Below are positions 57,061 through 64,000 of a stretch of DNA of 64,000 bases, piece by piece; position 1 is the first letter of the stretch; the number at the start of each line of letters is the position of its first letter. Both the position numbers and the translations under genes were made by a program. The notes under the pieces are model-generated. The model had not been told where the DNA came from. It saw only the letters and a program-made list of their open reading frames with translations, and ran no database searches. The stretch comes from Brienomyrus brachyistius (lineage: Eukaryota > Chordata > Actinopteri > Osteoglossiformes > Mormyridae): the NCBI RefSeq assembly GCF_023856365.1, contig NC_064548.1, forward strand, positions 16,788,461-16,852,460. The letters run 5' to 3'.

Positions 57061-58070
57061 CTATAAGGGCAGACATTCTACTGATGTGTTGTTATTATTA
57101 TGAGCCAAGTTGATGTGACGATGTGTTGGTGCTGCAGATTACTTCCTATGCCTTGGGACCATTCCATGACTTCTGTCTGCTTTGGTCATTATAGTGAAGT
57201 GTTGCCTGGTGTCCTTTTTCAGGTTTACCACAGTTTATGAGCTCCACTGTGGGTCTTGTGGAAGACTAATCACCATTAGGCTCTCAAGAGGGTGGTTCTT
57301 TAACAAATGTCAGAGATGATCCTGGTAGAAAATTGCCCTCCCAAAGGCAACTGTGCTTCGCAGGAAACATGCCAAGGGTAATTCTTATCCCTCAATGAGC
57401 ACTGTACCTTTGTGCAGGCTCTTGGTAAAGCACTGGTATCCTTCCAGTTAGGAGCAGAAATGCAAGAGAACGGTATCCTCTATCAGAATATAATTGGGTC
57501 CCATAGGTTTTGAGAGTATGCAACGGGGGCAGGCACTGCATAGAGGAAACATCAGGATGGAAAATTGGAGTAAAGAAACCAGCTATTTTTCCCCACTCAC
57601 TCAACTCGCCATTAGTTTCCAGCCTGGTGTACCAGTGCTTAAAAAGGACAGCAGGGTTTTTGAAGAGCTGAATCTTTCGTATAATTTCAGAATATGCATT
57701 TAAATACCTGGAATGGAGGAGTTCACATATTTTTACATGGCAAGGCACTGTTATATTGACAAGCTGTGCCCAGATGCAATCAGATTCTGATGCTGAGCTT
57801 GTTTGCAAAGTTGTGAGCTTCTCCTCCCTTTGTTAGATGCTGTAGCTGGAGTACAGATTCTTGGCCGTGTTCACAACGGTGACCTGAATCTGGAAAACCA
57901 GACAACTGTTTCCAGGCTAAAGAGACTGAAAAAGGTCAGGGTCTGACTGTCATGTCATGGAGGCAGAGATTTACGTGTTATTCATCAAAAAAATGATGAC
58001 ATCCTCCCCAGTTAATGATATGCTCATATCAAATGATGACATCCTACAACTGTGTTCTGTGTCCCATCCT
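57061..58070. other. Unique stretch with a 138-codon minus ORF of unknown nature
   Basis: The minus frame 57808-57392 has a varied, protein-like composition (tracts such as RKIQLFKNPAVLFKHWYTR) but matches no family I recognise. It has no visible splice context or promoter. It could be a fragment of an unidentified transposon or chance. Confidence 0.3.
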
Positions 58071-58080
58071 AACTGTAGAT

Positions 58081-58334
58081 CAGGGGTAGGCAACCCAGAT
58101 CCTGGAGTGCCAGTATCCAGCAGGATTTCCACACTACTTGGTCTCTGATGAACCACTCTCAGGCTAAGGGCATAACTTTGGGTTGAACATTTGGGGGTTG
58201 AGGCCTCCACCCATTTAAAGGGGCCCAGGGGGTTGTTTAATTTACACTCATGTCTCAGGCAGAGAGTAACTCATCAGGTAGGGTGGAAACCCTGATGGAT
58301 ACTGGTACCCAAGGAACAGGGTTGCCTACCCTTG
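58081..58334. mobile_element. hAT-type MITE with perfect 8-bp duplication
   Basis: It begins CAGGGGTAGGCAACCC and ends GGGTTGCCTACCCTTG, inverted repeats. It is flanked on both sides by CTGTAGAT (58073-58080 and 58335-58342). It is interrupted by a second insertion at 58165-58252. No transposase. Confidence 0.9.
58165..58252. mobile_element. Insertion nested in the hAT MITE
   Basis: Both flanks carry TCTCAGGC (58157-58164 and 58253-58260), an exact 8-bp direct repeat. The sequence GGCATAACTTTGGGTTGAAC and GGGTTGAGGCCTCCACCC is shared with the relic at 16209-16275. The terminal repeats are weak. Confidence 0.75.
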
Positions 58335-58344
58335 CTGTAGATAA

Positions 58345-59235
58345 TTTTGCACATTCTTAACGATTCAACAAGGCCTTTTTCTCCCAGAATCCCTGAGCTG
58401 AGGCTTTAGCTGAAGCTGAAAGACATATCAGGTTACCTTGTGCGCGAGTGAAGAACATACAGAGGTTTCTCTCCATTATGAGGGCAGTGTGTTACATTCA
58501 AATATGCGTAGAAGGTTTTGGAACATCACCCACATTAGCCTCAAACAGCTGCTGGAACGTAAACTCAGTCTCCTCATGTTATTCCAGTGCATTCTTTAGC
58601 AGGAATCCCTCCTTCATTTTGTGAGGGATGAACAGTGTTAGAATCTAAATGAAAACTATGGTCTACTACTGTATGTGCACAAAGGATGATCAAAGACACT
58701 ATTAAATACTGTTACGGAATGCTGTTAATCTTATTATTAAATATTATTTTTAATTAGTCTCCTTGCCTTAGAAACTTGCAGAATTGTTAATGTTAAATTT
58801 GTCATCTCAGAAACCAAAAGCAAAAATAAATGGGCAAGACAAAAGGGAACATGAAAACAGGGCTCAGGAGAAATCCACATATCAGCACTGTCCTTGAATA
58901 ACATGAATGTGGGAATGGGGACTCAAGTAAAGCCTCGCATTTCCTTTTATTTCTACTACCACATCTCTGGAGCGGAAACTGATTGCAGGCAGAAAACCGC
59001 AGCATAATCACCTTCAATGAGCATCAAAGTTATCTTAATTTGCAATAGGACGCAAATGCTTTCAAACACCTTGCCTATGATGTTTTCTTAGGACAAACCT
59101 GAATGCTGTAGGTATATTTGTGAAATTCCTAAGAATTTGTAGTCTCACTTAAAGGTAACTTGACAAATTTAAACACAGCACTGAAATGATTTGTTAGGTT
59201 TACGTACTGTAGCTTAACTGGTAGGCCTATGTATA
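58345..59235. other. Unique stretch, nothing recognised
   Basis: No gene or named repeat is recognised. Confidence 0.4.
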
Positions 59236-59239
59236 ATGC

Positions 59240-59350
59240 AAGCATACGGGCAGAGCCATTGGGCATAACATCCACTCATGTCTGCCTATTCAGGACACAC
59301 GCTATCGGCAATTTAGAGACACTAATTCATCTAAGCAAAGGATTTTGTGA
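59240..59350 (-). mobile_element. SINE body remnant, minus strand
   Basis: GCCTATTCAGGACACACGCT, GGCAATTTAGAGACACTAAT and AGAGGAAACCAGAGGAAACT follow the inverse of the fish SINE body (CTCTAAATTGCC ... GGTTTCCTC). Head and tail are missing. Confidence 0.7.
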
Positions 59351-59419
59351 GAGGAAACCAGAGGAAACTTGCGCTTAATGACCACGCATGTCAGAATCTA
59401 TATGAATTCATAAACAGAT

Positions 59420-59460
59420 AGATCAATGGTCTCCAACCTTTTTACAGTGAGATCTATGTT
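59420..59460. mobile_element. Possible hAT end fragment
   Basis: CAATGGTCTCCAACCTTTTT with AGTGAGATCTA resembles the end of a fish hAT element. No matching second end is seen. Confidence 0.35.
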
Positions 59461-59579
59461 TAGAAAGAAAATTCGATGGGGGTGGGGTGGTATATTTTGT
59501 CAACTGAGGAGGGAGTCCCTGCTTTACTGATCGAGGAGTTGGAAGTTATATTATGATCAATTACAAATATTGACCACTG

Positions 59580-59580
<1 letters not shown>

Positions 59581-59632
<52 letters not shown>
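59581..59632. repeat. (GATA)n tetranucleotide microsatellite
   Basis: Thirteen uninterrupted GATA units. Confidence 0.97.
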
Positions 59633-59639
59633 CTCTTAA

Positions 59640-60049
59640 AACATGCTGAGGCATGCACTGTTCACTGAAGGTGAAAGACGATAGAACCATTGAGTTCTGA
59701 GGCTGCATTTTGATGTGCCACTGACATGACGAATGGATGGTGCGGGCTGTGTTCAGGGTGCGATTACTTCCTATGGCCCCTCCTGCACTCACTGCCAGAG
59801 ACAAAGCACTGCCACCGCAAAGCACCCTCCATATCAAAGCCCCCTTTGAGGGAACGGCGAATAATGAACGCAAATCTGCTTAATTAAAAAGCCAACCTGT
59901 CGCTGCCACGCACGATTATGCTTCCGCACTCGTAATGGAGGTGTTTGAATATTCATGTGCCTGAACGGGATGAGCAGGAAGGACGCCACTGTCTCAGATC
60001 TGGCTTCCCTCATGCCATGTGAGCCAGTGTAGGGGGTGGACATCCATGA
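59640..60049. other. Unique stretch, nothing recognised
   Basis: The minus frames at 59460-59873 and 59834-60094 run through the microsatellite or into the minisatellite and have no signature. Confidence 0.45.
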
Positions 60050-61466
60050 GAACAGCCTCCTGATGCCACTGCTGCTCACTAGGCCTCTCTGCAAAGCCTC
60101 CTGACGCTGCTGCTGCTCACTAGACCTCTCTGCAAAGCCTAACGACGCTGCTGCTGCTCACTAGGCCTCTCTGCAAAGCCTAACGATGCTGCTGCTGCTC
60201 ACTAGGCCTCTCTGCAAAGCCTTCTGACGCTGCTGCTGCTCACTAGGCCTCTCTGCAAAGCCTCCCGGCATCGCTGCTGCTGCTCACTAGGCCTATCTGC
60301 AAAGCCTCCTGGCGCTCTGCTGCTCACTAGGCCTCTCTGCAAAGCCTCCAGGCGCTCTGCTGCTCACTAGGCCTCTCTGCAAAGCCTCCAGGCATCGCTG
60401 CTGCTCACTAGGCCTCTCTGCAAAGCCTCCTGACGCTGCTGCTGCTCACTAGGCCTCTCTGCAAAGCCTCCTGACGCTGCTGCTGCTCACTAGGCCTCTC
60501 TGCAAAGCCTCCTGACGCTGCTGCTGCTCACTAGGCCTCTTTGCAAAGCCTCCTGACGCTGCTGCTGCTCGCTAGGTCTCTCTGCAAAGCCTCCTGACGC
60601 TGCTGCTTACTAGGCCTCTCTGCAAAGCCTCCTGACGCTGTTGCTGCTCGCTAGGCCTCTCTGCAAAGCCTCCCGACGCTGCTGCTGCTCACTAGGCCTC
60701 TCTGCAAAGCCTCCTAACGCTGCTGCTGCTCGCTAGGTCTCTCTGCAAAGCCTCCTGACGCTGCTGCCTACTAGGCCTCTCTGCAAAGCCTCCTGACGCT
60801 GCTGCTGCTTACTAGGCCTCTCTGCAAAGCCTCCTGACACTGCTGCTGCTCGCTAGGTCTCTCTGCAAAGCCTCCTGACGCTGCTGCTTACTAGGCCTCT
60901 CTGCAAAGCCTCCTGACGCTGCTGCTTACTAGACCTCTCTGCAAAGCCTCCTGACGCTGCTGCTGCTCGCTAGGTCTCTCTGCAAAGCCTCCTGACGCTG
61001 CTGCTTACTAGGCCTCTCTGCAAAGCCTCCCGATGCTGCTGCTGCATACTAGGCCTCTCTGCAAAGCCTCCTGACGCTGCTGCTCACTAGGCCTCTCTGC
61101 AAAGCCTCCTAGCACTCTGCTGCTCACTAGGCCTCTCTGCAAAGCCTCCTGACGCTGCTGCTGCTCACTAGGCCTCTCTGCAAAGCCTCCCGACGTCGTT
61201 GCTGCTCACTAGGCCTCTCTGCAAAGCCTCCTGACGTCGCTGCTCAGTAGGCCTCTCTGCAAAGCCTCCTGACGCTGCTGCTGCTCACTAGGCCTCTCTG
61301 CAAAGCCTCCCGACGCTGCTGCTGCTCACTAGGCCTCTCTGCAAAGCCTCCTGACACTGCTGCTGCTCACTAGGCCTCTCTGCAAAGCCTCCTGACGCTG
61401 CTGCTGCTCGCTAGGTCTCTCCGCAAAGCCTCCTGACGCTGTTGCTGCTCACTAGGTCTCTCTCTT
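60050..61466. repeat. 41-bp minisatellite, about 35 copies
   Basis: The unit is close to CTGACGCTGCTGCTGCTCAC followed by TAGGCCTCTCTGCAAAGCCT plus one C. I find 34 occurrences of the CAAAGCC core, from 60092 to 61424. Of the 33 spacings, 22 are 41 bp, seven are 38 (one CTG fewer), three are 40 and one is 44. Because 41 is not a multiple of 3 and units shift frame, and stops such as TAG in CACTAGG recur, it is not a coding repeat. The first unit is more diverged, consistent with an ageing edge. Confidence 0.97.
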
Positions 61467-61469
61467 CCA

Positions 61470-62550
61470 GTTTTGGTGGGCCAGGAGATAACACTGCCCC
61501 CTTGGCATCATGATAGACAATTTGCAGCATTTTCCATTTTAAAGCTCCAAGATGAAATGCAGCTACGCTCATGACGTAAAGCTGAAAACAAATGCTAACT
61601 CACGCAATTACAATAACACCTTGTTTTTAAAAGTGCACCTGTGTAAAGCAGGAACATTAATGCATCTTCAGACCAGGGAGGTTCAAGCTAACTTCTGATG
61701 ATAAAAGACATATTTTAATTTACGTACGTAGCATCACTCAGATGATACACTTTCTCTTCCCTTATTGCAATGTCTTCTATATAAACTTAATTAACTCCAA
61801 ATTGCAAGCATGATTTACTTCCAGGAGATCATTACACTACTGGTTTAATTCTAATTATCCACCTCACTGATGAAGCCTTTAAACGTTCTGCTGGGCCCCA
61901 TCTAAGTTCCACTGGTCTTAAAGAGCCCTCCAGGGAAGACCTGGTAGACCGCATGAGGAACCTGCTTAATATACCTGCATAATTCTTTTTCGGAGTATTT
62001 TGGCCTGACGCCTGCACATTTTCTAAAACTGCAGGAGAGATCTTATTATCTGCAACATATTATAAGTTCTGGGCAATTTTAGGAAACGTTTAGGCGAAGC
62101 TGAATTATCTGATGTAGAAAAAGGGTTGCAATTTTAATACAGTAGCTTATGAACTTTATTGTTAACAAAAACAAAATTATATTACATGTGAGCTTTGAGA
62201 AATACTACATCACATTCTTTTCATCCTTGGGGGCGCCAGCAAATGTAAATACTATAATTACTGACAATGCTGGAACTGCTAATACCAAGAAACGTTCTCT
62301 TAGTGCTGCTATAAATAGATCATAAAACATGTTGACTGCATTAATGAGATGATTTTTAAAAAAATGTTTATATCACTCTGTGCAAACAGATCCATGTGAC
62401 ATGGGTATGGGAGAAAGGAGCGGGGTATTCAATTTGAACTGAAAGTGGAGTCTAACCTTACCTTACGTTTGTTGAACGTTATAATGCATTCTAGCTTTTC
62501 AATAGGCTTATTATGTTCTTGCTTTGTTCGAAGTTGTTGTGTAGTTGTAC
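61470..62550. other. Unique stretch, nothing recognised
   Basis: No gene or named repeat is recognised to the right of the minisatellite. Confidence 0.4.
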
Positions 62551-62636
62551 TGTAATTCCTGTTCCAATTCCCCACTTACACCTAGTTGACTCCTTGACAG
62601 TCAAACGTCTGTAATGTGCTATTTGCCTCACTTTTA

Positions 62637-62680
62637 CGTTGCTTTGGACAAAAGCGTCTGCTAAATATGTAAATGTAAAC
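62637..62680 (+). mobile_element. SINE/LINE 3' tail
   Basis: GTTGCTTTGGACAAAAGCGT with CTGCTAAATATGTAAATGTA is the tail shared by many fish SINEs and their partner LINEs. Upstream parts are decayed beyond recognition from about 62550. Confidence 0.8.
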
Positions 62681-62689
62681 GGAGGGGAG

Positions 62690-62995
62690 GAATGAATGAA
62701 TGATCATTGCAAAAGAAAATTCCGGGTGGCCTCTCCCTCCTGCTGCCTTGCAGAGAAATATCCGGATGACAGAATTGCAACATTTAAAGAATTCCTGCAG
62801 ACATATTTAGATATAAAAGGCAGTAATGAAGCAATAATTAATGATATAATGAAACATTTTGTCAACATTCACATTTATAATTAGAACAATAACAGATATT
62901 GAATCAATACCACATTATAATATAAAGTGGATTAGCATGTAATATTACATGTCTTCATCTAGCAGACGATGAGGAACAATTGAGAAAGTGGGGTC
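62690..62995. other. AT-rich unique stretch, nothing recognised
   Basis: A 62-codon plus frame (62696-62884) has no recognised domain. Confidence 0.4.
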
Positions 62996-62999
62996 AGCC

Positions 63000-63128
63000 A
63001 GGTCCAGGAGTAATTGGGGGTTAAGGACTTTGCTCAAGCGCCCAAAGGTAAAATCACTCTGAAATTCCAATGAGCGACCTTCTGTTCACAAGTACAGAGT
63101 CCAAACCCACTAAACTACATACTGCCCC
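63000..63128 (-). mobile_element. tRNA-derived SINE remnant, minus strand
   Basis: The minus strand starts GGGGGCAGTATGTAGTTTAG with TGGGTTTGGACTCTGTACTT, an A-box-like head. It continues with CGCTTGAGCAAAGTCCTTAA, the standard SINE body. The B box is decayed. Confidence 0.75.
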
Positions 63129-63134
63129 CAAGAT

Positions 63135-64000
63135 GTGTCCAGCCAGGGCATGTAATTCAGTACCTTGAAGGAGTTTGGGTAAAACTACAGACTGTAGTGT
63201 TCTACTGGAGCTCAAATCACACATGTTCCAAAGCTACTCGTCATACCTCTAAAATCTACTAAGGGTATTCAAGGATAGTATTTACAGAACATGGATTTGG
63301 TAATGCATGAACACGTACATACTTTTCTGTATGAGTGACAGGATAATTAGCATGAGCGGACAACCGTGCCCAAGCTGCACCACGTGATTGCATGCTGTGC
63401 TGCACGTCATCATGCATCGAGACAGAAGGAACAATATGCGTGGGGTCACGCTGTAGAGGCGTAAAACTTGCATTCTTTACATTTAAACTTTATACATTCT
63501 TTTCATAGCTTGGAGAAACAGAGTTGAAGAACAGTATTCCAAATCGGGACATAATTGCTATCACGGATCTTCTGCAGCTCTCCTTCAGGACCAGAGGTGT
63601 GGAACAGCGGGGGACGCGGCAGACGGGTAGGGTGGGACAGAGCAGCACTGGGCCTCCTGGGAGACATTACCCACAAGCCCACTGTCACCTGTTGCAATCC
63701 GCAGGGGGGCCATGCGGGAGCAGCAAGAGCTCAAGCTGAGCCAGAAACTGCCAACCTACCTCTTTCTCTCTTCCACCCTTCCCTGCTCTTCCTTTTTCAC
63801 ACCCTTCCTCACCCTTTTCAGTGGCCGGCCACCACAGGGCTAATCGCTGAACCTCAAATGACGGAAGTGTGCACGGCAAGCATCTAACGTGCCAAACTTT
63901 GGACAGAAATGGCAACAGAGATGCAATGAAATAGCAGAATCGGGAAAAAATAAAGCGATTTTCTTCCCACATTTCTATTTCATATGCTATAAACAGGAGT
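63135..64000. other. Unique stretch, GC-richer right half
   Basis: At about 63580-63840 GC rises, with overlapping frames on both strands and a pyrimidine-rich tract near 63750-63815. A possible acceptor (CAATCCGCAG, to 63704) precedes MREQQELKLSQKLPTY in one frame, but no donor or family match supports an exon. Confidence 0.35.

Noticed and set aside
59460..59873. 137-codon minus-strand open frame as a gene
   Set aside because: A large part is translated from the GATA microsatellite, producing repeated LSIY-type residues.
60050..61466. Direct repeats resembling a CRISPR array
   Set aside because: The 41-bp units abut with no unique spacers, and the genome is clearly animal. It is a minisatellite.
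63690..63780. Small exon starting after CAATCCGCAG
   Set aside because: An acceptor-like sequence precedes a plausible peptide, but there is no donor, no family match and a competing open frame.

Overview
The window reads as non-coding DNA from a ray-finned (teleost-type) fish. The repeat content points there: tRNA-derived SINE remnants whose tails end in the common fish motif GCTTTGGACAAAAGCGTCTG, two dead non-LTR retrotransposon fragments (one Rex/CR1-like, one L2-like), a palindromic TA-flanked MITE, several hAT-type MITEs with 8-bp target duplications, and many GT, CTAT, GATA, TA and poly-G tracts. I cannot resolve the order or species. I found no protein-coding gene, tRNA, rRNA or other RNA gene that I can support. 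The longest open frames are about 150 codons, often overlap on both strands, and match nothing I recognise apart from the two LINE fragments.

Layout. Positions 1-6,690 are mostly unique sequence with three CpG-rich blocks (470-615, 885-1235, 3345-3600) and one clean MITE (1658-2085). From 6.7 to 17 kb there are SINE remnants, a LINE 3' end and a divergent pair of CTCF-like motifs near 15 kb. From 17.2 to 19.7 kb lies repeat-poor sequence rich in TAAT-core, octamer, FOX and TCF/LEF-like motifs, the best candidate for conserved regulatory DNA. From 22 to 34.2 kb repeats are denser: a G24 tract, a dead reverse transcriptase next to a CTAT microsatellite, an L2-like LINE 3' end, a reversed SINE, a degenerate 22-bp minisatellite, a hAT MITE, and a SINE split by another hAT MITE. 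From 34 to 50 kb there is a CpG-rich block (38345-38645), a SINE carrying a small insertion, a regulatory candidate (40230-40575), a (TA)35 tract and the best CTCF-like motif (49187-49200). From 50 to 64 kb there is an inverted SINE pair, a nested hairpin MITE, homeodomain-motif-rich segments near 54 kb, a hAT MITE with a second insertion inside it, and a 1.4-kb minisatellite of about 35 copies of a 41-bp unit (60050-61466).

Interpretation. The pattern fits an intergenic gene desert or a very long intron, with islands of possible cis-regulatory DNA among decayed transposons. The regulatory calls come from motif composition and repeat scarcity alone; conservation could not be tested here. I saw nothing amounting to a new multi-gene system. 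The most distinctive structures are the 41-bp array with its higher-order rhythm and the nested transposons.
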